Below, in pieces: positions 45,390 through 55,240 of a stretch of 64,000 nt of DNA; positions within the stretch are counted from its first letter, which is position 1, and every line of letters begins with the position of its first letter. Below the pieces are notes generated by a model. The model saw nothing but the letters and a program-made list of their open reading frames with translations. It did not search any database and was not told the origin of the DNA. The stretch comes from Spongospora subterranea f. sp. subterranea. Its lineage: Eukaryota; Endomyxa: Phytomyxea; Phytomyxea; Plasmodiophorida. A program made the position numbers and the translations under genes. Where the stretch lies: contig JAUGWO010000063.1 of NCBI GenBank assembly GCA_049724395.1, positions 1-64,000 of the forward strand. Reading direction: 5' to 3'.

Positions 45390-45975
45390 AGTTTGATTAA
45401 ATTTCCAGTTTATCTAGGATCAGCACAATCTAACTGTGGATTATATGCCCGCATCCTTCGGTTCACATGTGTGCGATCGCTCGCGACACAAACAGCCAAC
45501 TTCTCCAATACAGCGGTTCTTTTTCTCATCTCATCCGCTTCTATTGCGAGTACATTGATAATAGTTGCGCAAGGAATTTATTCGACGATCATCATTTTCA
45601 TGCAGCTCATTTGTACAGTTTATCGAGAAGAAGTACAAATCTCTTCGCTTATGTTTAGTTTATCGGCGACTGAAGGACAAATCTCTTCGCTTATGTGTGG
45701 TTTATCGGCGACTGAAGGACAAATCTCTTCGCTTATGTGCGGTTTATCGGCGACTCAACTCAGATACAATGAAGAATCGGTACCCTGTTCCCCCTTATTA
45801 GTGCCACTTTGTCCAGCGTTGATTCCGGGAGAGTGTTGTGCGCAATCGTGTTCGCGTTTGGGAAGGCAGTGAATGGAAGAACGACTGTGAGGACAAAATT
45901 TGGCTTGCTTGAATACCTTGGGATGCCTGTTTGCCAAGCATGTGCTTCGGCCTCACGTACAGAACTTGCAAAAAA
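45390..45975 (+). mobile_element. Ty3/gypsy fragment, family A (protease-RT region, fossil)
   Basis: The plus strand resembles the protease-RT stretch of the 638-5589 element: VRSLATQTANFSNTA against VHSLATQTVNTSETA, and TKFGLLEYLGMPV against [13 protein letters not shown]. It has no LTRs and is very broken. Within it, three tandem copies of a 42-bp stretch (45635-45760) repeat the RT motif K-S-L-R-L-C-x-V-Y-R-R-L. Confidence 0.8.
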
Positions 45976-46755
45976 GACGGCAAACATATTTTCTATTCAT
46001 GAAAGAAGAACAAATTGCAGTCTGTGAGTTCTGACCTCAGCGGTTGACCTGCGTCCCCCACCCACGAAACATGCTTCTTCTTTCATGGTCTGTTTGAAAA
46101 ATTTAAAACCCTGTGACAATGTTGGTATTCCGTCCGCAGGATTAGTATTCGAATTCTATTAATGTAATTTGACGCTGAGGATTGCTGAACATGGATACCT
46201 TCAAGCAATTAAAGCGAAGATTTAGCAAACGAAAAATCGGAAAGATCCCATAATGACGTCAACGATGGTATTGTCAAGCCATGCTGTAATTCTTTTACCA
46301 CGTTGTTTCAGATGATCATAACCTGAATTGAACAGTATGGATCTGCTTAACAACCCCAAAGAAAAACTCCCCCGAAATTGAGCGGGCACGACCTTGCTTT
46401 CTCTGTAATCCTAATGCTCATCCATCACAGTTTTGAGCGTAGAGAAAGGGGAGTGAGTTAACATTATTTAAGATGATAGATCGATCACAATAATGCGATA
46501 TCTCTCAAAGAGTAACACGAATGCGGACAGTAACACGAAAGCGGTGTAGCGTATGCAACTGTTTCCGAGCCATCTTTGCTGGTCATGCAGCTTCTCGAAC
46601 GTTTCACAGGCCGTTACAGTGGGCGGGACCGGAAGTCCTCCCGAGTCGGCGTCGCCATGCCATACGTACAGTTACGTGTCTCTCATGAGTTGGTTCGACT
46701 CAAGCCAGCACAGCACGCGGCTCCGCAGGCCCGGCATAATCCGTATGCTGTAATC
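45976..46755. other. intergenic, upstream of the SOSS-B gene
   Basis: No separate gene is supported. A frame at 46576-46833 runs in phase into the SOSS-B first exon, so a longer N-terminus is formally possible, but the family begins close to the ATG at 46756. Confidence 0.4.
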
Positions 46756-47241
46756 ATGTCGGCACCGCTCCAGCTAATCGCCAACATCGTGCCGTTTTCG
46801 AGCAATCTAAAATTAGGTGCAAATCGAAAGTAGCTTCCGCTGAATCAATCGATTATGACAGGGCTGTATCAGACAGAATGTATTATCTTGGAAAAGAATC
46901 AAGTGTCCGAGACGGCTGATGGCTCTCGTATTTGCCAGTGTCTTGTTGCCGACGGATCGGCAGCGATCAATTTAAGCCTCTGGGATAAACAAATTGACGC
47001 TCTCGAAGTTGCCGATATCATTACCATAACCGGAGGGTATTTACAGCTGTTTTGTAAACTGAGAAATGAGTTCCGATTATTGGTTTTAGCACATCATCGC
47101 TCTATAAAGATGCATTGTCGATTCACGTACGACACCCCGGTTCCATCGCTCGAACCGGTAATTTCACTAAAGTGTTCGTCGAGACGCCTAACGTCAGTTC
47201 CTGGCGATGGAAGAAAGATCCAACGACGAAAGGTTTTGTAA
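46756..47241 (+). CDS. single-stranded DNA-binding protein of the SOSS-B (NABP/hSSB) family
   Basis: Two exons, 46756-46816 and 46862-47241 (45-bp intron gtgcaa...atgacag), giving 146 residues. The product is one OB fold: IANIVPFSSNLKLGLYQTEC, then ILEKNQVSETADGSRICQCL, DGSAAINLSLWDKQ, ALEVADIITITGGYLQLF and LLVLAHH. It follows the hSSB1 order (IKPGLKNLN...VLE...VRTCKVADKTGSINISVWD...PGDIIRLTKGY). A short basic tail follows (GRKIQRRK). Family members bind ssDNA at breaks as part of the SOSS complex with Integrator subunits. Convergent with the LrgAB gene; the stops are 49 bp apart. Confidence 0.85.
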
Positions 47242-47290
47242 GAGCTTGATGATCAATATACGAATTTTATCGGAACCACTAATGAATGGT

Positions 47291-48726
47291 CTAATGGCCA
47301 AGAATGACGTCGATCATATCTCGTACTAGCGGAATAGCGACTAATAGAGCTGATGACACACCGACCAGGACGAATCCTACAGAGGCGAACGGAGCCGATT
47401 CCGGCTCCTCAGCCGTTAATACCGCTGTTCCAAGGCCATGTGATGACGCGCCAACACAAAACCCTCGGGTAATGGCCCTTGTAAAACGGTTGAATCTAGC
47501 GTCGGCAATAATTCTCCAGATACTCGCCCCAATTAGACCCGTCAACGCAGATGCGGCGCCAGCAATGGCGCTGTTTCCACCGACATACTTGACCGATGCT
47601 ATCGAGATAGGAGCGGTCGCTGTTCGCAGGACGAGACTTCGCGACACCAAGACAGAGACGTGGAGAAGTCTTGCGGCGCAAATTGTGAAACAGATGGAGA
47701 TGAATGCTGTGAGCAGACTTGCCACTCGATGACGTCAAATCCATGGACTAAAAGCGTACGCTTTTCGTGAAATATTGGCAACGCCATGGCAACGATAGCA
47801 GCGTTCAGGATGTAGATGTATATGTCGCCAGGCCCGATATCAGTTGATAGTGATCTGAATATGTTGATACTGGCGGAAGGCAGATACTGATGTATAGCCT
47901 CGACCAACGATGTGCCTTGAATGAGGCCAAGGATGTATAGGAAAAGGATGGAGAGAACCGTGGACAGTATCAGTGGATTAGGGAAATGAAAACGACGAAA
48001 TCGAGCTTGTAGATACTGGCTTAGTGTGAAAAATACGGGCAAAACAAGGATGTTGATGATAAAAAAAATAGGTTGACGGGCTCTCGGAACAGATGCGAAT
48101 ACAATAAATAGAACAGTCGTTATTGATAAGATTACAAAAACGATCTTTGGAGGCAAAATAAGGCCGGAAAGTCTGGGAGATGTTGCAGCTCGGGGAGAAA
48201 TATCCTAAAAAAAATGTTAACGTCACGAAATTGTTTAGATGGCGTTGATTACGGCTGCAGGGCCAAACAGACGGTGTCGACAGTAGATTGACAATACAAC
48301 CAGCCATCCGCTCAAAGTTTCGGAAAAGACAACGCCAACGACAAAGATGACCGCAAGCTTAGGGTAATCCCAACCAGGGATTAAATGAAAGGTTGCTGGG
48401 AAACCGACTAAAGCAGGAACGAAGAATAGGGCCAGCCAACGGAGCAATAGAGCAGCTGCAGGCTATTAGAGACGAGTGAGAACGATATTGGAACAAAAAT
48501 GGCGATATAAGATTACCTCGAGGAGATCGCTCAAGTGGCGAGTCGGAAGAATCAGAAGGAGGATTACGAGGAAGATAAGGCCGGCGACTGACCCGGGAAG
48601 GTTGATATTGGCCCAATCTAGCAGGTACGCAAACCCATCCCCGATTATCACGAATATGATTAACCCAATCAGGGTATGGATGATGCTCCGAACAACGGAA
48701 ACCGCATGAGACTTAGGCAACTCCAT
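47291..48726 (-). CDS. fused LrgA-LrgB membrane carrier (plastidal glycolate/glycerate-translocator-like)
   Basis: Four exons (48726-48517, 48462-48253, 48204-47760, 47724-47291) with introns of 54, 48 and 35 bp, giving 432 residues in perfect frame; the 35-bp intron is the shortest I propose. The N-terminal third is LrgA-like (INLPGSVAGLIFLVILLLIL, then RHLSDLLE and LRWLALFFVPALVG). The rest is LrgB-like with many membrane helices and the family block GGNSAIAGAASALTGLIGA, then FCVGASSHGLGTAVLTAEEP and the GFVLVGVSSALLVAIPLV helix. The bacterial halves are separate holin/antiholin-like proteins. The fused form occurs in plants (PLGG1, glycolate/glycerate exchange) and some fungi. The substrate here is unknown. 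Confidence 0.88.
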
Positions 48727-49772
48727 TGGATTAGTGAACCTCCACCTGTATCACCGCAGAGCGCTTAGACCCAGATCAATCTCGTCCTCTAATCCGATTT
48801 ACACGCCGATCCCACACGCCCAAGGTCCCGTCCTAATCATATCGGGGATTCCCAGACAGCGATGCTCCTATCGGGGCCTTGCCATAACAAACTGAACGAA
48901 ATATTAACTGTTCGATAAATCCTTTAAAAGTGTGTCTGGATGTGGGTCGCAATTTCAACAAAAATCCCGCGTCTCAAAATAAGTGCGTCTGGACGGGACG
49001 GAGCAAAGTAAACATGTGCGTGTTGGCGCCAGCCTACCGGTCACTTCGTGTCCGAAGTCCGGACCTCAATTTCGACATCACCAAAACGCCGCGGATGTCA
49101 GCGCTGTAGCTGGACCCATTATTCAAGATTTTTGGGTAGATGATAAGTCAAGCCAACACATTGGGCAATAGATCACAGTCCGGTTTAAGCGAGAGGGTTG
49201 GGAGTCAGATTTGGAAAATGCTCAACACCCAGTTCAATGGGGAATACGATCGTGAATTCCTGAAACCAAGGTGAATTACTGTCGGTATTGCCCCTCATAA
49301 ATTTCTGATGAGATCATTGGCAGTGTATTTTATTTCGGCTGAAAAAGGAGTTTGGCGTGGTCTAACGACTGAAATGCTCCAGCGGTTTCTGCTGGGACGA
49401 GGATCACTACCTTGCGTTGGTTTCAGTTCAGTGTGGGATTATCTGAAATAGCGCAAGTAGAAGACTAACACCTTATGTCTTTGTTTACGCTGTTAGAGCA
49501 ACTCCTCAGCAATGTGATTTCAAATGGGGAATTTTCATACTCGGCAGCCAATCTGCGAGCATCGGATGTGGACTCCAATGAATCGTTGTCGTCCGACAAG
49601 TCGTGCAGTTCTTCTTAAGAGCAATTGAAAGGTCACCGATAGGGGACCATTGGGCCTGCTTCTCTTTACCCGACCGTTTCCCATCGAGGAATTCCACCAC
49701 AAATGATGTTCATGATCTGTCATCTCCCGCTTGCTGTGACCATGAGAGAAAGCCAACCAAAAAAGCTGACTG
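48727..49772. other. gene-poor stretch
   Basis: Only short, unrelated frames. No repeat or element recognised. Confidence 0.4.
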
Positions 49773-49913
49773 ATGACTCCCCAGCGACTTTCGATTAAAC
49801 ATCCTATAAAAACTGTTCAACGGGAGTTTTCCTCGCCATTTAACTGCCGGCTGTCGAAGAGCTGCGAGGGGGCTAAACCAAACGGAGCGTTCGCTTTGAC
49901 AGCACGCTGGTAG
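49773..49913 (+). CDS. small unknown ORF, copy 1 of an inverted pair
   Basis: A 46-codon frame starting MTPQRLSIKHPIKTV. It shares with the inverted copy (50560-50381) the start MTPxRxSxKxxxKT, two cysteines and the block AKPNGAFAL. A second frame, shifted by one base, continues the similarity (LVELNVQFKREEY here, LVERNQQSKREIGY there). The real product may therefore need a splice or frame change just after AKPNGAFAL. It is too short to classify. Selection on the protein is suggested because synonymous and conservative changes outnumber others between the copies. Confidence 0.35.
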   Translation: MTPQRLSIKHPIKTVQREFSSPFNCRLSKSCEGAKPNGAFALTARW

Positions 49914-50380
49914 AACTAAACGTACAGTTTAAACGTGAAGAATATACCCATATGCAAGACATTTCGAAGTCAGCTTCTGTTGAAAGCGACAGGTGACAAG
50001 ACAATGATGGCTATATCGGATCTCAAGCGAATGTTCGACGATTTTTGGGCAAACAAATCACCAGCTGGTACTGTTGGACACATATTACGCTGACCACATC
50101 GCCTATATATAGCACGGATGGGAGAACTCCTTTGAAGGCAATGAAGGCCAGAAACTGGTGTTCGGGTAGATGATGGTGTTCGAGGAGATGACACAATGAC
50201 CAAATTAAAATTAGATTTATTCTCCGTTATTGTCATAGAAGTCGCATGATTGGTTCATATGCGCAAACAATGTTGCCATCACTTTATCTGTCACTACGCG
50301 ATAAGCATCGATCCGTTGCTCATCTTCTAATCGTCGATGATGGTAAGAAATCGTGGTTCCTTGATTATTATGGATCAACT
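49914..50380. other. spacer of the inverted pair, with diverged coding traces
   Basis: Holds the downstream halves of both copies. On the minus strand 50423-50217 reads RVVTDKVMATLFAHM, and on the plus strand about 49975-50040 reads KATGDKTMMAISDLKRMF in another frame. These are weak relatives, so the whole 49773-50560 region is an inverted duplication. Confidence 0.35.
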
Positions 50381-50560
50381 TCAAATATCCAATTTCTCGT
50401 TTGGACTGCTGGTTGCGTTCCACAAGCCAGCTGCCAAAGCGAATGCTCCGTTTGGTTTAGCCGCCTTGCATGTCTGCGACGGTAGACAGCCGGTTGGCGA
50501 AGGAAACTTCCCTACAGCAGTTTTTACAGATCGTTTAACCGAACGTCGACTGGGGGTCAT
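50381..50560 (-). CDS. small unknown ORF, copy 2 of an inverted pair
   Basis: A 59-codon minus-strand frame starting MTPSRRSVKRSVKTAVGKF, with Cys at 27 and 34 and the shared AKPNGAFALAAG block. It overlaps a second minus-strand frame (50423-50217) that carries the downstream similarity. See the plus-strand partner at 49773. No family recognised. Confidence 0.35.
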   Translation of the reverse strand: MTPSRRSVKRSVKTAVGKFPSPTGCLPSQTCKAAKPNGAFALAAGLWNATSSPNEKLDI

Positions 50561-50789
50561 ATGAAACCTTTCGACTATTCACAGATCGGTGTCAATGAGC
50601 ATAGCCGATCTTGTTGCTCTCTAGGCCATCCCAAAATCTTCATCTGAAATCGGTCCCGTTTGCGATTACATTGCTGAACACCTCCAACGGTGAGAAACAA
50701 AGCCATAATGTGTAATCTTCCACTCGATATTTCGGATGTGTCTCGGATCGTATGGAGCCAACGCGAGGTGGCGTGAGACCGTTCAGTCA
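50561..50789. other. intergenic, nothing assigned
   Basis: No supported gene. A 71-codon minus-strand frame has no family signal. Confidence 0.35.
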
Positions 50790-51832
50790 TCTGACCACGT
50801 CAAACTCTGTTGTCAGTTGAGAAAACATATTGTCAATATCTGAGCAGGATTGTGGGCAATCTTCACTTCATCTTACCATCCCCATCATGTGAATCTTTCG
50901 CCAATCTCCCACATGTGCCACGTGCCCACCGGGTGAGTCAATTCAATGGCTTAGCGAAAACGAACAATGCAGCAGCTACAGGTCTACCAGCAATGGCCGC
51001 ACTTGCGACCAACCATTCTTCAACTGGAATCTCTCCTTTCTACGCGAATTATGGATTCCACGTTCGGCATGATTTGCGAGTTCCAAGTAGATGTCCAAAT
51101 CCTTCCACTGTGGAGTTGATCTCCCATCTTCACGATGTTCACACTCATCTTCAATCGACCTTACGGAAATCTGTGGATAATATGAAGCGTTTCGCCGATA
51201 GGAAACGTCGAGCACATCACGAATTTATCATTGGCGATAAGGTGTGGTTAATTCGCGATTCGATCCCTTTTAAGAGGCCTTGTGACAAGCTTTCTGAGAA
51301 GCGGTTAGGCCCTTTCATTATTGTTCGAATAGTTAACCCTGTTGCCTATGAGCTTGATCTTCCGAAAGACTCCAGATTGCACCGCGTTTTTCATTGTTCG
51401 CTACTATCGCCCTATATCGAGATTCAACTGCCTGGTCGCATACAATGTAAACCACCACCGTTTACCTTGGACGATAGCCAACAACCTCTTTATGAGGTTG
51501 AAGATATCATTGCTTCGCGATGCTTTCGTGGTCAACACCAGTATCTGGTAGACTGGAAGGGTTACGACGTCTCGAATCGTACTTGGGAACCCTCATCATC
51601 GCTACTCCTTTCCGCCACACCCGCTCTAAAGGATTGTATTGTTCAATTTCATCAGACACATCCTGAGGCACCGCGGCCGAAAGGGGGGATACTGTCACGA
51701 CCGGACGACGACCGTACTACTTGACAAGGTATATTTTTGAAAAACGATCAAAGCGTACCGTCCGAACTGGGCAAATGCTCAGTTCGGACAACGTCGATTA
51801 CTTATAAGGTCGTTTGATTGGCATTCCTGACA
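50790..51832 (+). mobile_element. Ty3/gypsy 3' end with LTR, family A (fossil)
   Basis: The plus strand carries the integrase C-terminal region (FADRKRRAHHEFIIGDKVWL, LHRVFHCSLLSPYI), a chromodomain (PLYEVEDIIASRCF, YLVDWKGYDVSNRTWEP), a purine tract (cgaaaggggggat) and an LTR at 51693-51832 that starts tgtcacgacc and ends cattcctgaca. It is nearly identical in protein to the chromodomain of the 638-5589 element. Only the 3' part is present, about 1 kb. The preserved part reads well, suggesting moderate age. Confidence 0.88.
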
Positions 51833-52189
51833 GTCAATGTGCTCCAAGTTGTTCGTCAGCCAGGCATCATCTCACCTTCCGTGTTCCCGCAAGCATCGTT
51901 CACGGTGGCTATAATATTGGTGACCAACTTTGCAGCTTTAGCCAATTTCATCACAGATATTGCGTATGGGTTTCTCGCGAGGCATCGGTGCTAACCAGAA
52001 GGCAACCGGCTATTGCTAGTAGACCTGTTGCCGCTCCATTGATCGTTTCGCCAGCCATTGATTCATCCTCTTTCTGGTTGATCGATTTTTCAAGATGGTT
52101 CAAGTCACTAATGAAAAGATTGGATTTCGAAGAACCCTCATCGATTTTTTCCTTCTGTTAGATAACGACGTCGTCCGGTTAAGGGGGGG
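51833..52189. other. intergenic, possible trace of a permease-like sequence
   Basis: The plus strand at about 51868-51985 reads FPQASFTVAIILVTNFAALA, then NFITDIAYGFL, which resembles the last helix of bacterial DppB/OppB-type permeases (…VLVNLLVDLLYAxLDPR). It is only about 40 residues, with no neighbours of that kind, so chance is likely. Confidence 0.2.
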
Positions 52190-52290
52190 CCAAGAAAAGA
52201 CTGGCCACTTCAAATGGCCAAAAGTGTGCGGAAGGCCAGTCAAAGTGGCCAGTCTTTTTTACTGGCCACTTGAACTGGCCATTTTGAAAA
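52190..52290. repeat. GGCC-rich hairpin
   Basis: The arms aaaagactggccactt (52195-52210) and aagtggccagtctttt (52243-52258) are perfect inverted repeats, followed by two more ggccac/gtggcc-type motifs. It is similar in motif to the fold-back at 21340. It lies 50 bp outside the pogo-type transposon. Confidence 0.7.
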
Positions 52291-52535
52291 GTGCGCGGAC
52301 CACGGAAGTATGGGTGTACAGTACGAGAATAGAATACAGTACCGTATAACTTGCGCAAATAGACCCCCCAATGTACGGTGCGCACTATAATTTTTGTATG
52401 AGGGGGTCTATTTGCTCGATTCACATCAGAGTGTTTGGTAGGTACACTTGCTCTCATCGGGTATCCTGGTAGCCCCGGTTGAGGCGATCACAGTAGTATG
52501 ATTTTTACGCGCCAAAACCTTATTGCGGCAATTTA

Positions 52536-53742
52536 ATGGGCCGGGGAAAGTCGATCTACAGCATTCGAGAGAAGCAAGCGATTGTTGAAGAGGCTTTTGC
52601 GATAGTTAACAATGTTAAAGCGACCGCCCGAATTCATATGATTCAACCGCAACAAATTCGCAAATGGAGAGAACAGCTATCCGGTGTGACATGCGGTTTG
52701 CAAAAAAAGATGTTTCGAGACCCTTCCAAGATCGTCGTTGAAAGAAGTGACGTTTTTGATCATATACTCGCATACTTCGAGCAGTTGAGAAATCGGGATG
52801 TTGCGGTCTCTGTCGGCATGCTCGCCGCTGAGGTCAGAAGGTATGTCCCGTATCGCGTGTCAGAAACTGTTCAATTAAATCTCTCGCAGATACGATTCTT
52901 TTTTTTTAACAGGCAAAACGAATGCTTTGAACCAGCGAATAATTCGGTTTTTACAACGGAATAATCTTGTTCACCGAAGAAGGACTCATGTGGCACAAAA
53001 CACGAGACATTGCCAGCAAATAATTCGTGATTTCGTGGACGGCGTCAACAGCCACATCAGAATGATGAAACTTCCGCCTGGTGCAATTGTTAATATCGAT
53101 GAAACAAACGTCGATTTTGACATGCCATCGAACTCTACCATTGACCGACGAGGTGTGAAAAGCGTTTCTGTTCGCGGAACAGGCTGTAGTCAACGCGCAA
53201 CAGTTCTGCTAGGTGTTAGCATGGATGGCGAGAAACTACCTCCTTTTATTGTATTTACGGGAACACGCAACGGTCGTGTGATCCGAGAAGTTACTGGAGA
53301 TGTTGGAATTCGTGGATTTCCGACGGATGTTGTGATGACTGTGCAGAAAAAAGCATGGGTGGATAACGAAGTAATGCTTGAATGGATCGAAAAAGTTTGG
53401 AGACCGTGGGTTGCCTCGAAATTCTTTGATTATTCATATTTGATCATGGACTGCTTCAAGGTCCACATGCAAGGCAACATCCTGGACGCATTGGCATCAT
53501 GCAAAACAGAAGCCGAATTTGTTGTCGCTGGCTACACAAGTAAGCTCCAGGTTCTTGACGTTGGCGTCAACCGACCATTCAAAGTCTACTTATCTGATGA
53601 ATTTAACAAATTTGTGATTGACAATCCAGCTAAGAACCCGAGCAGGCAGCATGTTGCCATGTGGATATCCCACGCATGGAAGAACTTGAAAGCCGAGACC
53701 ATTCTCAACACCTGGCGGCATGTGGGTTTCAACTTCCAATAA
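52536..53742 (+). CDS. pogo-type DDD transposase
   Basis: Exons 52536-52840 and 52890-53742. The 49-bp intron (gtatgt...ctcgcag) restores one continuous frame of 385 residues, while a later TTTTAACAG acceptor would not. The N-terminus has a helix-turn-helix of the psq type (SIREKQAIVEEAFAIVNNVK, QQIRKWREQL), then a second helix-turn-helix (NQRIIRFLQRNNLVHRR). The catalytic core has D172 (VNIDETNVDF), D289 (LIMDCFKVHM) and D325 (GYTSKLQVLDVGVNRPFK), a DD35D spacing usual for pogo. RATVLLGVSMDGEKLPPFI is the usual block between. It should bind the terminal repeats and excise and insert the element at TA. Confidence 0.93.
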
Positions 53743-53753
53743 TTTATTCAAGA

Positions 53754-54174
53754 TCAGGGATACTGTCTAATAAAAGTACAGACCGCCATACCAGAGTTAC
53801 GGTGATCCTTCCTGCATTTGTAGCTGCTCGCTGAATTTTTGTACGTTTCACACACTTGGGCAAACTTTCCCAAGAAACGGTCTCGAATACCGTCGTAGCT
53901 TTTTGGTAGAAATCCAACCCTACACGATTCTTGTCCATTCTCGATGAGTACACACGCCAACGCTTCGCGAAATCCCTCAGGAACTGCATTCACGTCGTTT
54001 ACACTTATGTCCATACCAAATTCACGCAACAATACCTTCGACGATTGTCAATTTTACTCGTATCAAAGAATCGAACCCAACCTGAGAGCCGCAAATGTCA
54101 TGGCGATTACATGACCTGCCATTACCACGTTCGTACAGGCCTACAATCTCGAAATCAGCTTCATCATCATTCAT
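53754..54174 (-). CDS. accessory protein encoded inside the pogo-type transposon
   Basis: Exons 54174-54036 and 53983-53754, with an intron of 52 bp (gtattg...aatgcag), giving 122 residues; an in-frame ATG at 54255 would give 149. The body reads FEIVGLYERGNGRSCNRHDI, then CG, KLTIV, ACVLIENGQESCRVGFLP, RFLGKFAQVCETYK and KDHRNSGMAVCTFI. It looks like a compact alpha/beta or beta-rich domain with conserved-looking Gly, Cys and a KxxHRNxG motif near the end. I know of uncharacterised eukaryotic proteins with the same succession (GDGRSC..H..CG, C.VGFLPR, ..K.H.N.G), but no function for them. The intact frame in an otherwise compact element suggests it is kept for transposition. Confidence 0.75.
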
Positions 54175-54590
54175 TCCGATGTAATCGACAGCCGGTGAAC
54201 TGACCACGAGTGTAACTGATAATGACAGAAAAGTTCGCGCACAAAAAATGTACATGAGGGGGTCTATTTGGCCGAGGGGTCTATTTGCGCAAGTTATACG
54301 GTAGACTGGCCGCAAACTGACTTGGTCAGTATATTTGACTATACACCTGAGTGTATGCAATTCATGTTCCGGTGTTTCGCGTCGCATTTCTGCCCATTTC
54401 AGGTGATGGACGTCGACGAGGTCGACCTCAGCTGGTCAATGACTGGGACCGAGTTTGACTCCAATCCGGTGAAATATATTTCGAACCATCATCCAGATTG
54501 CGACGGGGTTCCTTTGCGCCCTAATGGAGATGCACGGTTTTATTTTGAACACGCGGCAGCAAAACCCAATCTGGTTGCCCACTATTCAGT

Positions 54591-54836
54591 ATGGGTAAGA
54601 AAGACACGATACCGGTCATTATTGGACAAAAAAAGAGCTGTAAAAATCATTTCAAAATGTGCAACGGGGTTATTACGTGCTCCACCGCCAATTGTTCGTA
54701 TTCTCTGCGTCCTAAACAGAATAATCCGGACTCATTCGACCAATCGTACTGCTGCCGTTTCATAGCAGATTTATGCAGGTGTCACGTTTGTCTTGGTGAA
54801 TTGACCCGTTTAACATGCAATGCCAAATGCCGATGA
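54591..54836 (+). CDS. Cys-rich protein exon, possible zinc-binding domain
   Basis: An 81-codon frame with the pattern KSCKNHFKMC, CSTANCSYSL, then CCRFIADLCRCHVCLGEL and CNAKC. That is twelve Cys and one His in about 65 residues, enough for two or three zinc sites, though it matches no finger class I can name. It overlaps the right end of the 54304-54600 arm in another frame. It may be the end of a gene whose earlier exons lie in the duplicated arm (RPNGDARFYFEH). Confidence 0.35.
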   Translation: MGKKDTIPVIIGQKKSCKNHFKMCNGVITCSTANCSYSLRPKQNNPDSFDQSYCCRFIADLCRCHVCLGELTRLTCNAKCR

Positions 54837-54858
54837 ATTGAGGCTGCCTCTATTCTGT

Positions 54859-55071
54859 TTATTTCATTACCAGTTGGTGTTTTGATAGATTGTCTTTATG
54901 AAGTCCTTTTGGGCGACGAATCATGGGTTTTGCTGGGAGAATATCGGCAACAACTGCCACGGGTGGGCATTTCTCGTTCACCCGCCATTGCCATTCTGAA
55001 TAGTGGGCAACCAGATTGGGTTTTGACGATGCGTGTTCAAAATAAAACCGTGCATCTCCATTAGGACGCAA
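54859..55071 (-). CDS. inverted partial copy of the RPNGDARFYFEH gene
   Basis: A minus-strand frame of 70 codons: MRPNGDARFYFEHASSKPNL, then VAHYSEWQ, followed by a basic tail. The first 33 residues match the plus-strand copy near 54520 with a few replacements. No family known. Probably one exon of a duplicated, now partial gene. Confidence 0.35.
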   Translation of the reverse strand: MRPNGDARFYFEHASSKPNLVAHYSEWQWRVNEKCPPVAVVADILPAKPMIRRPKGLHKDNLSKHQLVMK

Positions 55072-55240
55072 AGGAACCCCGTCGCAATCTGGATGATGGT
55101 TTGAAATATATTCACCGGATTGAAGTTAAACTCGGTTCCAGTAAATTCGGACATTGACCAGCTGTGGTCGACCTCGTCGACATCCATCACCTGAAATGGG
55201 CAGAAATGCGACGCGAAACACCGGAACATGAATTGTGTAA

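Larger units (their letters stand above)
52342..54301. mobile_element. complete pogo/Tigger-type DNA transposon carrying two genes
   Basis: 1,960 bp. The terminal inverted repeats are 26 of 26 identical, starting CCGTATAACTTGCGCAAATA and ending gacccc, and the element is flanked by TA on both sides (52340-52341, 54302-54303), the target of Tc1/mariner-pogo elements. The motif aaatagaccccc (or its complement) recurs just inside both ends, likely as further transposase-binding sites. Two convergent genes fill the interior: the transposase (plus, 52536-53742) and a second protein (minus, 53754-54174), with stops 11 bp apart. Both are open when one short intron is removed from each. Everything about it suggests a recent and possibly mobile copy. 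Confidence 0.92.

Noticed and set aside
51868-51985. DppB/OppB-like permease fragment suggesting bacterial transfer
   Set aside because: Only about 40 residues of hydrophobic similarity, no catalytic or signature motif, and no bacterial neighbours.
52841-52912. 72-bp intron ending at TTTTTTTAACAG in the pogo transposase
   Set aside because: Its length leaves the downstream exon out of frame; the 49-bp intron ending ctcgcag restores one frame and gives family-like sequence.
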